From contig NZ_PVTV01000011.1 of NCBI RefSeq assembly GCF_003003055.1, forward strand, positions 186,001 through 250,000: a DNA stretch of 64,000 bases, in the 5' to 3' direction. Below, one piece after another: positions 28,364-37,392 of the stretch (the stretch's first letter is position 1; each line of letters opens with the position of its first letter). Made by a program: the position numbers and the translations under genes. The notes beneath the pieces are model-generated. The model searched no databases. It saw nothing but the letters and a program-made list of their open reading frames with translations, and was not told where the DNA came from. Source of the stretch: Jezberella montanilacus (GTDB taxonomy: Bacteria > Pseudomonadota > Gammaproteobacteria > Burkholderiales > Burkholderiaceae_B).

Positions 28364-29707
28364 TCAAGTTGAAACCTTGACTTCAAAGCCACCATCACCC
28401 ACCAAGACAGATAATTGCTGACCTGATGAAATGGAGGTTGTCGAACGAACAACGCCACCACTTTGATCGAAGACAATCGCATAACCACGCGCTAGCGTAT
28501 GGTCAGGGCTTAGCGCCCGGATTTGAGCATGAGCAGCCTCTAGCCGAGCCCGCCTCGTCGTTAATTGTTGCTGGCTCGCTGATTTGAGCGTTTCAAGCGC
28601 TCGCTCAACCTGAAGCGTTTTGGCCGAGACACTGGGTCGAGCATAGATCAAGGCACGCCTTGCCGTGTCAACACGAACCCTTACCGAGTACTGGTTTTTC
28701 TGCACCGCAGAAATCAGGCGCTGCATCAACGACTTGATTCGCTCAGATTGAAGTTGCAGTCTTTGCGCCGGCGAAACCAGCGTCGCACCTGCCCGATCAA
28801 GCCGTTGCCAATAGCGCTCCGTCAGGCGCTGATGAGTCCTAGAGATAGCTCGACTTGCCTCTCCAACTCGTGTCAAGAGCTCATCACGGGTTTCACAGAC
28901 GAGCTCAGCCGCGGCAGTCGGTGTGGGGGCTCGCAAGTCAGCAACAAAATCAGCAATCGTGAAATCAGTCTCGTGCCCGACACCCGTAACCACTGGTATC
29001 ACACTAGAGGCAATATCTCGCGCCAGCGCCTCGTCGTTAAAAGCCCATAAATCCTCGATACTACCGCCTCCTCTGACAATTAAAAGGGTATCGACCTCGG
29101 ATCGCTCACACGCAGCTGCCAGAGCCTGACGCAATTGCAGCGGTGCGTCGCTGCCTTGAACCAAGGCCGGATAGATAATCAAGGGTATGTGGGGAGCTCT
29201 TCGCTTAAGAGCGGTCAACACATCTTGCAGCGCAGCAGCAGACAACGAAGTAATAATCCCGATGGCGCGCGGACGCCCCAGCAATGGGCGCTTGTTCTCG
29301 GGATCAAACAGCCCTTCCTTTTGTAACCGATCTTTCAACGCCAAAAACGCCTCAAAGAGACCGCCCTGGCCTGCTTTGCGCATTTGTTCGACCTGCAATT
29401 GGAACTCGCCCTTCGCCTCATACAAGGTGGGTCGGCACCTGACTTCAACAGCATCACCCGCTCGTGGCATGAAACCGGTCGCGATAGCTCTAGTTCGAAA
29501 CATCACGGCCCTAACAGATGCCAAGTTATCCTTTAGTGTGAAATACCAATGTCCAGAAGCTGCGGGCGTGAAATTCGAAATTTCGCCAGAAACCCACACG
29601 TTATCGAAGTCAGTCTCAAGAATTTCTCGCACTACTTTATTTAGTCTTGAAACTGTCATAATTTCCGGCGTTAAATCACGTCCGTTTACTTGACTTCCAA
29701 TTGTCAT
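28364..29707 (-). CDS. xseA: Exodeoxyribonuclease VII large subunit
   Basis: Catalytic subunit of the single-strand-specific exonuclease VII. At 447 aa from the ATG at 29707 (MTIGSQVNG), it has an N-terminal OB-fold (about 15-110; VSGEISNFTPAASGHWYF), the catalytic domain with RGGGSIEDLWAFNDE, GVGHETDFTIADFVADLRAPTP, a long coiled-coil region (about 270-390) and the C-terminal LARGYAI block. Longer in-frame starts (to 29818) exist, but the MTIG start has GGAACG just upstream and matches family length. The small subunit gene xseB is not adjacent. Confidence 0.93.
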   Translation of the reverse strand: MTIGSQVNGRDLTPEIMTVSRLNKVVREILETDFDNVWVSGEISNFTPAASGHWYFTLKDNLASVRAVMFRTRAIATGFMPRAGDAVEVRCRPTLYEAKGEFQLQVEQMRKAGQGGLFEAFLALKDRLQKEGLFDPENKRPLLGRPRAIGIITSLSAAALQDVLTALKRRAPHIPLIIYPALVQGSDAPLQLRQALAAACERSEVDTLLIVRGGGSIEDLWAFNDEALARDIASSVIPVVTGVGHETDFTIADFVADLRAPTPTAAAELVCETRDELLTRVGEASRAISRTHQRLTERYWQRLDRAGATLVSPAQRLQLQSERIKSLMQRLISAVQKNQYSVRVRVDTARRALIYARPSVSAKTLQVERALETLKSASQQQLTTRRARLEAAHAQIRALSPDHTLARGYAIVFDQSGGVVRSTTSISSGQQLSVLVGDGGFEVKVST

Positions 29708-30039
29708 AAGCGTTCCAGAGCTAAATGTGTCCACAGAGCTTGCCAAATGACGGTAAGTCATTAAGCTACTTGATATTTTTTTGCAAATTTCCAAATACTT
29801 ATCGTCATAAAAATACAAGTAATTGATATATATAACAAATTTAAAAATAGCAGTTGATTGCGTATTTTTTGATCAACCTCAGCAAGAGCCACAAAGATCC
29901 ACGTTTGCGGGGGATACGCACAGAATTATCCACAGGTTCTGTGGATAATCTTTGATCAAGAACAACACTTGCCAGATTGGTGCTCCCGCCCTTACGATAG
30001 CGGTCGGCTAAGTGCCATTTCAACACGTCGAGGTTCGCT
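29708..30039. other. 332-base intergenic region with AT-rich stretch and paired DnaA boxes
   Basis: Holds no supported gene. Minus-strand upstream codons of the xseA frame run to about 29818. A strongly AT-rich stretch follows (about 29815-29870, including a TATATATAA run). Next are an inverted pair of perfect DnaA-box sequences and two copies of the 8-bp palindrome TTGATCAA (29869-29876 and 29952-29959). Promoters for both xseA and exbB must lie here. Confidence 0.6.
29925..29949. promoter_or_regulatory. Inverted pair of DnaA boxes
   Basis: TTATCCACA (29926-29934) and its exact reverse complement TGTGGATAA (29940-29948) are separated by five bases. With flanking bases they form an inverted repeat with 11-bp arms (29925-29935, 29939-29949) and a 3-base loop. 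Both match the consensus DnaA box TTATNCACA. The biological role is inferred: DnaA-dependent control of xseA/exbB, DnaA titration, or a coincidental hairpin. Confidence 0.55.
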
Positions 30040-30648
30040 TTGCAGTCAATTGTTTCACAGGCAGGTTGGCCAATTTGGTTTTTGATCATTCTATCGGTCG
30101 CGATGGTCGCGATCAGCATCGAGAGGTTCCTGAGCTTACGCACCCAGCGGGTCGTTCCGACAGGACTGGCAGCCACCCTGTTGCAGTCCTTGCGCTCTAG
30201 TCATGATCATTCCGCTGCCCTCGCAAAAATTGCTGCCGCCTCCCCGCTCGGGGCAATCTTGGTTGAAACCTACAAAAGAAGTGACCTACCCCCCGCGCAG
30301 CGCCGACTGGCTATTGAAGATGCTGGTCGCGAGCAGGCTCATTACCTCAACCGCTATCTGCCATTGCTGAGTTTGATAGCCAGCATCGCGCCTCTTATGG
30401 GGCTGTTTGGTACAGTCGTCGGCATGATTGAAATATTTGGATCCTATCGTCCGGACGGAACGGATCCAACACAATTGGCACGAGGTATCTCGACTGCCTT
30501 GTACAACACAGGCTTTGGGATAGTGATTGCAGTTCCGGCGATGATGGCGCATCGGTACTTCAAATCGAGAGTGGCGAACCTGCTGATTTTGATGGAGCAA
30601 GCCTCTCGTCAGCTCAACGATGCCCTCTCGAGCGGATCGCGAGGCTAA
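30040..30648 (+). CDS. exbB: ExbB/MotA/TolQ proton channel family protein
   Basis: Inner-membrane proton channel subunit that with ExbD energises TonB- or Tol-like systems. The 202-aa protein has three membrane segments (about 8-27, 105-130 and 150-170) and the family signature SIAPLMGLFGTVVGMIEIF (about 113-131), followed by GISTALYNTGFGIVIAVPAM. The start is TTG at 30040, preceded by AGG at 30031-30033. It is the first gene of exbB-exbD-lpxK-ycaR-kdsB. No tonB is nearby, so the partner is unknown. Confidence 0.88.
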   Translation: MQSIVSQAGWPIWFLIILSVAMVAISIERFLSLRTQRVVPTGLAATLLQSLRSSHDHSAALAKIAAASPLGAILVETYKRSDLPPAQRRLAIEDAGREQAHYLNRYLPLLSLIASIAPLMGLFGTVVGMIEIFGSYRPDGTDPTQLARGISTALYNTGFGIVIAVPAMMAHRYFKSRVANLLILMEQASRQLNDALSSGSRG

Positions 30649-30652
30649 AGCG

Positions 30653-31063
30653 ATGCGATTTTCGTCAGAGCACGACACGGACGGACCGGACATTAATCTG
30701 ATCCCGCTCATTGATATTTTGCTGGTCATGCTAATTTTTTTGGCCGCAACGACCACCTTCACGCCACAGGTCGCACTCAAAGTCGCTTTGCCCAAAGCAA
30801 ATACTACTGAAAAAGCGCCTACCGAACTCATTCTCGCCATCAACCAAAGCGGTCAGTACGCGTTGGGGGGCGAACTCCTTGCCGGTGGTCTGTTAGAAGA
30901 GATAGCAGCTGCCTTAAAAGTAGCGAATCCTAAGCCAGAAGACGCCACACTGGTCATTTACGCAGACGCGATGACACCTCATCAGTATGTTGTGACAGCA
31001 ATGCAAGCGGCCAAACGTGCAGGAATTGGACATGTCAATTTCGCGACGCAGGCGCACGATTGA
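30653..31063 (+). CDS. exbD: ExbD/TolR biopolymer transport protein
   Basis: A 136-aa single-pass inner-membrane protein, partner of ExbB. The cytoplasmic N-terminus is followed by PDINLIPLIDILLVMLIFLA (about 13-32), which includes the proton-path Asp of the membrane helix. A periplasmic ExbD/TolR domain (about 50-136) follows. I start at the ATG at 30653, five bases after exbB; the longer in-frame start at 30620 lies inside exbB. The stop overlaps the lpxK start as TTGA. Confidence 0.9.
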   Translation: MRFSSEHDTDGPDINLIPLIDILLVMLIFLAATTTFTPQVALKVALPKANTTEKAPTELILAINQSGQYALGGELLAGGLLEEIAAALKVANPKPEDATLVIYADAMTPHQYVVTAMQAAKRAGIGHVNFATQAHD

Positions 31064-32151
31064 AGTCCAGTAGTTTTACTGCTTCAACTCACCAATTGGT
31101 GCACCGACTTTGGCTCACTCGTAACGCTATTTCCCGTATTTTGGTCCCACTGGCCTGGCTCGTTGAGGTGCTGCTCTCAGTCAGGCGTTGGTATTACACA
31201 CATGTTCACGCCCCGAGGTTCAAAAGCTCGTTACCCGTTGTGGTGATCGGCAACCTGTACGCAGGCGGTACGGGTAAAACACCAGCAACGATTGGACTGA
31301 TCAAACTATTGCAAGCCAAAGGGTGGCGTCCCGGTGTAATCAGTCGCGGTTACGCAGCGCGTCCCTCGCGCGAGCCTCAATGCGGTGTCGGTGACCTCAG
31401 TTCAGACATTTTTGGAGACGAGCCCGCCTTGATCGCTCGGCTGACTCAGGTCCCTGTTTGCGTTTTTCACAAGCGTGAAACTGCCGCAACCAAGCTGCTC
31501 GCTGTGCATCCCAATATCGACGTCGTGATTTGTGATGATGGCCTGCAGCACCTGGCACTTGCCCGGGATCTGGAAATCATTGTGCAAGACCACCGGGGGG
31601 TTGGCAATGGGTGGGTTCAACCGGCTGGGCCTTTGCGAGAAGGCGTTCACCGCTTGGCTGTTGCCGACGTCGTGATCACCAACTACCGAGGTAACGCCTC
31701 GGGGGTCGCTGGCCAGATACCCGGCAGTGCACTGACTCACCGCCAGCTAGCGATGTATCAGGACATCGTGGGGATACGCCATTTAGCCTCACAAGAACGA
31801 CTCACGCTCGAAGCATTTTTGGCTCAACACGGGCAGAACAGCATCTGCGCTGCTGCCGCAATTGGTGAACCAGAACAGTTTTTCCAGGGACTCCGGCAAC
31901 TTGGCGTGAGGCTCGTGGCCACGTCCGCCCTCACCGACCACCGTGCGCTTGACTACCGGTTTTTAGCCTCAATCGACTGTTCAGTTATTCTCATCACCGC
32001 CAAAGATGCAATCAAATGCGATCCGCAGCTTGATCAACGTCTCTGGTCGGTCGAGGTAGACACCCGCTTCGGGGATCCAACGTTCGCCGCTTGGTTGGAT
32101 AGCAGATTGACCCAAATTCAGCGCAACAAAAAAAGCTTGGGATTACAATAG
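31060..32151 (+). CDS. lpxK: Tetraacyldisaccharide 4'-kinase LpxK
   Basis: Phosphorylates the 4' position of the lipid A disaccharide at the inner membrane. The 363-aa protein has a hydrophobic N-terminal segment (about 28-42), the P-loop [16 protein letters not shown] (about 64-79), the SRGYAARP block, GDEPALIA and the family's [16 protein letters not shown]. The start is TTG at 31060, overlapping the exbD stop. In many relatives exbB-exbD-lpxK-ycaR-kdsB stands as one envelope operon, in place of the msbA-lpxK order of enterobacteria. Confidence 0.93.
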   Translation: MKSSSFTASTHQLVHRLWLTRNAISRILVPLAWLVEVLLSVRRWYYTHVHAPRFKSSLPVVVIGNLYAGGTGKTPATIGLIKLLQAKGWRPGVISRGYAARPSREPQCGVGDLSSDIFGDEPALIARLTQVPVCVFHKRETAATKLLAVHPNIDVVICDDGLQHLALARDLEIIVQDHRGVGNGWVQPAGPLREGVHRLAVADVVITNYRGNASGVAGQIPGSALTHRQLAMYQDIVGIRHLASQERLTLEAFLAQHGQNSICAAAAIGEPEQFFQGLRQLGVRLVATSALTDHRALDYRFLASIDCSVILITAKDAIKCDPQLDQRLWSVEVDTRFGDPTFAAWLDSRLTQIQRNKKSLGLQ

Positions 32152-32156
32152 CCTTT

Positions 32157-32354
32157 ATGGATACTCGCTTGTTTGACATTCTTGTTTGCCCGCTTTGCAA
32201 AGGTCGCCTTAAACTGAATCGGGCTTTGGGGCAGCTTATTTGCAAAGCGGATCGATTGGCCTATCCAATACGTGACGGGATTCCCATCATGCTCGAAAAC
32301 GAGGCTAAAAAGCTCGACGATACGGTCGAACTAAGCGAGACTGAAGCAAACTGA
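32157..32354 (+). CDS. ycaR: Trm112/YcaR family zinc-ribbon-like protein
   Basis: A 65-aa Trm112-like protein. The block [14 protein letters not shown] (CPLC) and the matching C-terminal half [20 protein letters not shown] are the family hallmark. Two of the four cysteines of a full zinc site are replaced, as is common in YcaR. Function is unproven; the gene is nearly always between lpxK and kdsB, as here (5 bases after lpxK, 1 base before kdsB). Confidence 0.92.
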   Translation: MDTRLFDILVCPLCKGRLKLNRALGQLICKADRLAYPIRDGIPIMLENEAKKLDDTVELSETEAN

Positions 32355-32355
32355 A

Positions 32356-33126
32356 ATGATCAGTCCGTTCAGCGTCATTATCCCCGCTCGACATGCCTCG
32401 ACCAGACTACCGGGCAAAATGTTGGCGGATCTGGCCGGCGTGCCGATGGTCGTCAGGGTGGCACAGCGTGCGCTGTTGTCCAACGCGGGACAAGTCGTCA
32501 TTGCAACTGACCATCCCGATATTGTTGCAGCGGCAGCGAAGTTTGACATCACGGCGCTGCTAACCTCGACAACACACCTGACTGGCACAGACAGGCTGGC
32601 GCAAGCGGCAGAGAGCTTAGGTTTAGGCGACCACGATATCGTTGTGAACGTGCAGGGCGATGAACCCCTGATCGAACCCGCCATGATCAATGCAGTGGCG
32701 CAATGTCTGGCCGATCACCCCAACGCCCACATCGCGACCTGCGCCGCGCCCATTCAAGATGCAGAGGCACTGTTTAACCCTAACGTTGTCAAAGTTGTTT
32801 GTGACGCGAAGCAGCAGGCTCTCTATTTTTCGCGCGCACCTATTCCCTGGCATCGTGATGTCCTTGCCAACGGCGCTAAGGTGCTGGCTCCCGATTTGCC
32901 TGCTCTGCACCACATTGGTCTGTACGCTTATCGCTGTGGTTTTCTGAGCCGATTTCCGACACTGAGTCCGGGTATCCTTGAAACCATCGAGTCTCTAGAG
33001 CAACTCAGGGCGCTCGAAAATGGCTACCAGATAGCTGTCAAAATCCTGTCAACCCGACCATTCGCTGGTGTTGACACGGAAGAAGATCTTGTTCGTGTTC
33101 GCTCGATACTTGAGCGCTCAGTGTAA
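32356..33126 (+). CDS. kdsB: 3-deoxy-manno-octulosonate cytidylyltransferase
   Basis: Activates KDO to CMP-KDO for lipopolysaccharide core synthesis. At 256 aa it matches the family. Seen: the nucleotide-binding start VIIPARHASTRLPGKMLADL (about 6-25), TSTTHLTGTDRLAQA, VNVQGDEPLIEP with the catalytic metal-binding Asp, and YFSRAPIPWHRD. It follows lpxK and ycaR, so two lipid A/KDO activation steps are co-expressed. Confidence 0.96.
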   Translation: MISPFSVIIPARHASTRLPGKMLADLAGVPMVVRVAQRALLSNAGQVVIATDHPDIVAAAAKFDITALLTSTTHLTGTDRLAQAAESLGLGDHDIVVNVQGDEPLIEPAMINAVAQCLADHPNAHIATCAAPIQDAEALFNPNVVKVVCDAKQQALYFSRAPIPWHRDVLANGAKVLAPDLPALHHIGLYAYRCGFLSRFPTLSPGILETIESLEQLRALENGYQIAVKILSTRPFAGVDTEEDLVRVRSILERSV

Positions 33127-33192
33127 GCTTGGCTAAGTAGCCTCAGCAGTCGCCGTTTTGTTGCGGCATAATGCCAGTATTAATCAATATAA

Positions 33193-33861
<669 letters not shown>

Positions 33862-33880
33862 AGCAACACGTTTTCAGACC

Positions 33881-35440
33881 ATGAGCCTGTTGAGAACGAC
33901 CGCTCTTGTTAGCGGCTTTACGCTGTTATCCAGAATAGCGGGCCTTGGTCGGGATGTGGTGATTGCCCGTGCTTTTGGTGCGGGACCATTGACAGATGCT
34001 TTCTGGGTCGCCTTCCGCATCCCCAACCTGCTGAGACGTCTGTTCGCTGAGGGTGCATTCTCGCAAGCGTTTGTGCCAATCCTGGGCGAGGCAAAAAATC
34101 GACACGACGACCAGCAAGTAAAAATATTGTTGGATCGTGTGGCGTTAGCTCTGTTTAGTATCTTGTTGCTCATTACCCTGATCGGTGTCATTGCTGCCCC
34201 TATCTTGCTAGGTGTGATGGCCAGTGGTCTTAACACATCAGGCAGAGAAGCGACTTTCAGTGCTGCCGTCACGATGACACGCATTATGTTCCCTTACATT
34301 CTATGCATGTCCATGGTGGCCTTGGCGTCCGGCATACTCAACACGTGGCGTAAATTCGCGATCCCGGCTTTTACCCCAGTATTGCTCAATCTATCCATGA
34401 TTGGCGCCGCTTTCGGCTTATCGCCCTACCTCGAAAACCCGATTTACGCGCTGGCAATTGGCGTGATGATAGGCGGGGTCATGCAATTAGTCATACAGTG
34501 GGTCGCCCTCAGCAAAATCGGGTTACGCCCTCGCCTGTCCATACACGTCAGCGAAGCCTTAGGTGACCCCACAGTCAAACGAATTATGCGACAAATGCTG
34601 CCAGCAATTGTTGGGGTCTCGGTGGCTCAAATATCGCTGTTGATCAACATGAATATTGCCACCTGGTTGACGCCAGGCAGTGTGACTTGGCTGTCATTCG
34701 GTGATCGCTTGATGGAGTTTCCCACCGCAATGATAGGGGTCGCGCTGGGCACCGTGCTGCTGCCGTCGCTTTCAAAAGCAAGTGCGGATATGTCGAATGG
34801 CCACTACAGCAATCTGCTGGACTGGGGCTTGAAGCTTGTTCTCCTGCTCGGGCTACCCGCTGCCGTGACGATGATGCTAATCCCGCGTGCATTAGTTTCA
34901 GTGCTATTTCACTACGGCGCTTATCAGGCAGCTGATGTCGAGCAAACAGAAATTGCTGTCGTCGCTTACTCTGTCGGTCTGATTGGGCTGCTTGCAGTCA
35001 AAGTATTGGCACCTGGATATTATGCTCAACAAAATATCCGTACCCCGGTAAAAATTGCGATCTATGTTTTGCTCGCAACACAAATCATGAATCTGATTTT
35101 TGTACCACGCTTTGCGCATGCTGGACTCGCGCTGTCTATCAGCGTGGCGGCGACGCTCAATGCAATCGCACTGCTGGTTGGATTGATGCGCAAACAGGTT
35201 TACAGACCTCAACGTGGCTGGCTAATATTTACAGCGCGGATCTTGACAGCTCTGACGGCCATGGGCGTCTGTTTGCACCTACTGTCAACACAAGTAGACT
35301 GGTTTAGCCTGCAATCTGTGCCGCTCATGAGGATTGGTGCACTTGCCTTGGTGCTGACAATCTCGGGATCAGTTTATCTAGTAGTGCTCTGGTTGGTCGG
35401 CATCAAAGCCCAAGACTTCAGACGCGCGTCAAGCATTTAG
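33881..35440 (+). CDS. murJ: Lipid II flippase MurJ (MviN)
   Basis: Flips lipid-linked peptidoglycan precursor across the inner membrane. The 519-aa protein has about 14 membrane helices and the MurJ/MOP-superfamily features: LSRIAGLGRDVVIARAFGAG near residues 17-36, TDAFWVAFRIPNLLRRLFAEGAFSQAFVP (about 38-66) with conserved Arg residues, and the TM7-8 block WLSFGDRLMEFPTAMIGVALGTVLLPSLS. The start ATG lies 19 bases after adk. rpsT follows, co-oriented; in E. coli the two are divergent. Confidence 0.95.
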   Translation: MSLLRTTALVSGFTLLSRIAGLGRDVVIARAFGAGPLTDAFWVAFRIPNLLRRLFAEGAFSQAFVPILGEAKNRHDDQQVKILLDRVALALFSILLLITLIGVIAAPILLGVMASGLNTSGREATFSAAVTMTRIMFPYILCMSMVALASGILNTWRKFAIPAFTPVLLNLSMIGAAFGLSPYLENPIYALAIGVMIGGVMQLVIQWVALSKIGLRPRLSIHVSEALGDPTVKRIMRQMLPAIVGVSVAQISLLINMNIATWLTPGSVTWLSFGDRLMEFPTAMIGVALGTVLLPSLSKASADMSNGHYSNLLDWGLKLVLLLGLPAAVTMMLIPRALVSVLFHYGAYQAADVEQTEIAVVAYSVGLIGLLAVKVLAPGYYAQQNIRTPVKIAIYVLLATQIMNLIFVPRFAHAGLALSISVAATLNAIALLVGLMRKQVYRPQRGWLIFTARILTALTAMGVCLHLLSTQVDWFSLQSVPLMRIGALALVLTISGSVYLVVLWLVGIKAQDFRRASSI

Positions 35441-35540
35441 CTATCTAGGTTTTGCTTAGGGCTCGGGCAGTCATCTGTTGGAAAACTGCAAGATTCAATC
35501 GCGAACACCGCAAAACAACGGCAAAATCCAGAATAATGGT

Positions 35541-35568
35541 TTGCAATTCATGGGCTTAATGCTATAGT
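35541..35568 (+). promoter_or_regulatory. Sigma-70 promoter for rpsT
   Basis: TTGCAA (35541-35546), 16-base spacer and TATAGT (35563-35568). The predicted transcription start is about 35575, giving a roughly 50-base leader before the ATG at 35628. It is the best promoter-like sequence in the murJ-rpsT gap. Confidence 0.65.
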
Positions 35569-35627
35569 AGAAGGCTTCACAGGGTATCCCCCTGCCAACC
35601 TAACTAACAGTAAGATATCGCAATCTC

Positions 35628-35891
35628 ATGGCAAATACCGCCCAAGCCCGTAAACGCGCCCGCCAATCGGTAGCGCTGAACAAGCACAATTCAAGTCTGC
35701 GCTCAATGTTGCGGACGTCGATCAAACGTGTGCGTGAAGCCATTGAGGCTGGTGACAAAGCTGCCGCCAATCTGGTTTTGCAAAAGACGACAAGTATCAT
35801 CGATCGCGTCGCTGACAAAAACATCATTCACAAAAACAAAGCTGCTCGTCATAAGAGCCGGTTGTCAGCTGCAATTAAATCGCTGGCCTAA
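35628..35891 (+). CDS. rpsT: 30S ribosomal protein S20
   Basis: An 87-aa basic, helical primary binding protein of 16S rRNA. The start [21 protein letters not shown] and the C-terminal block [21 protein letters not shown] are typical of S20. The Shine-Dalgarno sequence is weak (AGTAAGAT), a known trait of S20 mRNAs, which are translationally autoregulated in E. coli. A sigma-70 promoter stands upstream. Confidence 0.97.
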   Translation: MANTAQARKRARQSVALNKHNSSLRSMLRTSIKRVREAIEAGDKAAANLVLQKTTSIIDRVADKNIIHKNKAARHKSRLSAAIKSLA

Positions 35892-35904
35892 TCACGTCAA
35901 GTCG

Positions 35905-35934
35905 GGCCCACTGGTAACTTTCTGCCGCTGGGCC
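35905..35934 (+). terminator. Possible terminator after rpsT
   Basis: GGCCCA (35905-35910) can pair with TGGGCC (35929-35934) across an 18-base loop, followed by TTAATT. The stem is short and the U-tract weak, so this is only a candidate. Confidence 0.3.
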
Positions 35935-35992
35935 TTAATTGGATGTAAAGTAGTGCGCTGGTCAATCTCAACGCATAAAACTTACAGCCAAT

Positions 35993-36943
35993 ATGAGCAA
36001 ACCCCGCATACTTCAAATCGGTTCTCTTTCTGGATCACCTGTCGCCAACGCAGCAGTTGAAGAAAGGTACGACGTACTAGCACTCTGGAAATCCCCTGAT
36101 CAAGCTGCTTTTCTTCGTGAGCAAGCGCAAGATATTGAGATAGCGGTCACCTCTGCTGTCACCGGCATATCAGCCGAGATCATCAATGCCTTACCAAATC
36201 TGAAAGCCATCTGTAGTTGGGGCGTCGGTTACGACACACTAGACATTGCTGCCGCGCACGCAAGAAACATTCAAGTCAGTAATACCCCCGAGGTTTTAGA
36301 TGACTGTGTTGCGGATATCGCCTGGGGCCTGTTGCTTGCTTGTCCTCGTCAAATTGCTCTGGGCGATCGCTTTGTCCGGGCAAATCACTGGGAAAATAAA
36401 ACAGCCAGCCTGCCCCTCGGCATGCGCGTCAGTGGAAAAAAGCTTGGTATTGTCGGCCTGGGCAACATCGGCTTAGCTATCGCTAAGCGTGGTCTTGGTT
36501 TCGATATGCAAGTGGCGTATCACAATAGACGTAAGCGCGATGATGTCACCTACGACTACTTCGACTCGCTAATCGAGCTGGCCAAATGGAGTGATTTCTT
36601 GATGATTGCAACGGTGGGGGGCGCCAGCACCAGACACCTGATCAACGAAGAGGTCATGCGGGCGTTGGGGCCTCAGTCTGTTTTGGTTAACATTGCGCGT
36701 GGCTCGGTCATCGACGAACAAGCCCTGGTCAAAGTCCTTGCTGAAGGCGCCCTAGGTGGTGCTGCACTTGATGTTTTTGACAAGGAACCCAAAGTACCCG
36801 ATGCATTAAAAACCATGGACAACGTCGTTTTACTGCCGCACATTGCCAGTGCGACTGTTGAAACAAGAAAAGCAATGTTAGATCTGATGCTTGAAAACAT
36901 CGATGCCTTTCTTAAAACAGGTCAGGTCGTTACACCCGTTTAA
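35993..36943 (+). CDS. D-isomer-specific 2-hydroxyacid dehydrogenase (hydroxypyruvate/glyoxylate reductase-like)
   Basis: A 316-aa NAD(P)H-dependent reductase of 2-keto acids. The NAD-binding motif GIVGLGNIGLAIAKRG is near residues 151-166. The catalytic triad is present: Arg in VNIARGSVID, Glu in DVFDKEPKVP and His in LLPHIASATVETR. The dinucleotide-binding strand ends in YHNRRKRDD, where Asn-Arg-Arg suggests NADPH preference, as in GhrB-like enzymes. The true substrate (glyoxylate, hydroxypyruvate or a sugar-derived keto acid) cannot be settled. Confidence 0.85.
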   Translation: MSKPRILQIGSLSGSPVANAAVEERYDVLALWKSPDQAAFLREQAQDIEIAVTSAVTGISAEIINALPNLKAICSWGVGYDTLDIAAAHARNIQVSNTPEVLDDCVADIAWGLLLACPRQIALGDRFVRANHWENKTASLPLGMRVSGKKLGIVGLGNIGLAIAKRGLGFDMQVAYHNRRKRDDVTYDYFDSLIELAKWSDFLMIATVGGASTRHLINEEVMRALGPQSVLVNIARGSVIDEQALVKVLAEGALGGAALDVFDKEPKVPDALKTMDNVVLLPHIASATVETRKAMLDLMLENIDAFLKTGQVVTPV

Positions 36944-36955
36944 GCAATACCAGAA

Positions 36956-37258
36956 CTAATGAGACTGGGGGTGCGGGCCAAAATTTGTTTTTAGCCCGTT
37001 ATCTTTTGCAAAATCGTGAACGAATTTCCAAGCCAAAGGCTCAAGCTCTCGAAGGCGCTCGTCAACAATGACAGCCTTGATACCCTCTAGACTGGTCGGC
37101 GTCACGTAGGGTGAATAGCTAATGTGGTTTTTTGTGAAGTTTGCGGGACGATAAGGGGCAAGTACCCCCGCCAGTCGTTCTGCCCAATCACTGGGTCTAA
37201 ACGTGGCACCTGATTCTGTCACACCATATAAAACGAAAAACTGCACTTCTGTTGTCAT
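36956..37258 (-). CDS. DUF3579 domain protein
   Basis: A 100-aa protein of a betaproteobacterial family without known function. Family blocks seen: FRPSDWAERLAGV (about 21-33), the PYVTPTSLEGIKAVIVDERL segment (about 50-69) and EPLAWKFVHDFAKDNGL. No membrane segment or signal peptide is seen. I prefer the ATG at 37258 (MTTEVQ); an in-frame ATG at 37279 adds seven residues. It is divergent from argF, and this neighbourhood with argF/argG is commonly conserved, which hints at but does not show an arginine-related role. Confidence 0.72.
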   Translation of the reverse strand: MTTEVQFFVLYGVTESGATFRPSDWAERLAGVLAPYRPANFTKNHISYSPYVTPTSLEGIKAVIVDERLRELEPLAWKFVHDFAKDNGLKTNFGPHPQSH

Positions 37259-37392
37259 GCACAACCCATCTGGTCGCATTCAGGCACCGTGTTTAACAAT
37301 AAACACGACGCTGTTGCCTGAATTGTATATGATTGAAGTTTTTCCTTTGCGCGCGTGACTGTGCCGTTGCGGATTAGCCCCGGAGTCTAGGT

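Noticed and set aside
29187-29693. 168-aa open frame on the plus strand, antisense to xseA
   Set aside because: Shadow of the xseA reading frame; no motif or ribosome-binding site.
30286-30843. 185-aa open frame on the minus strand, antisense to exbB/exbD
   Set aside because: Fully covered by the exbBD genes, which are clearly real; no domain features.
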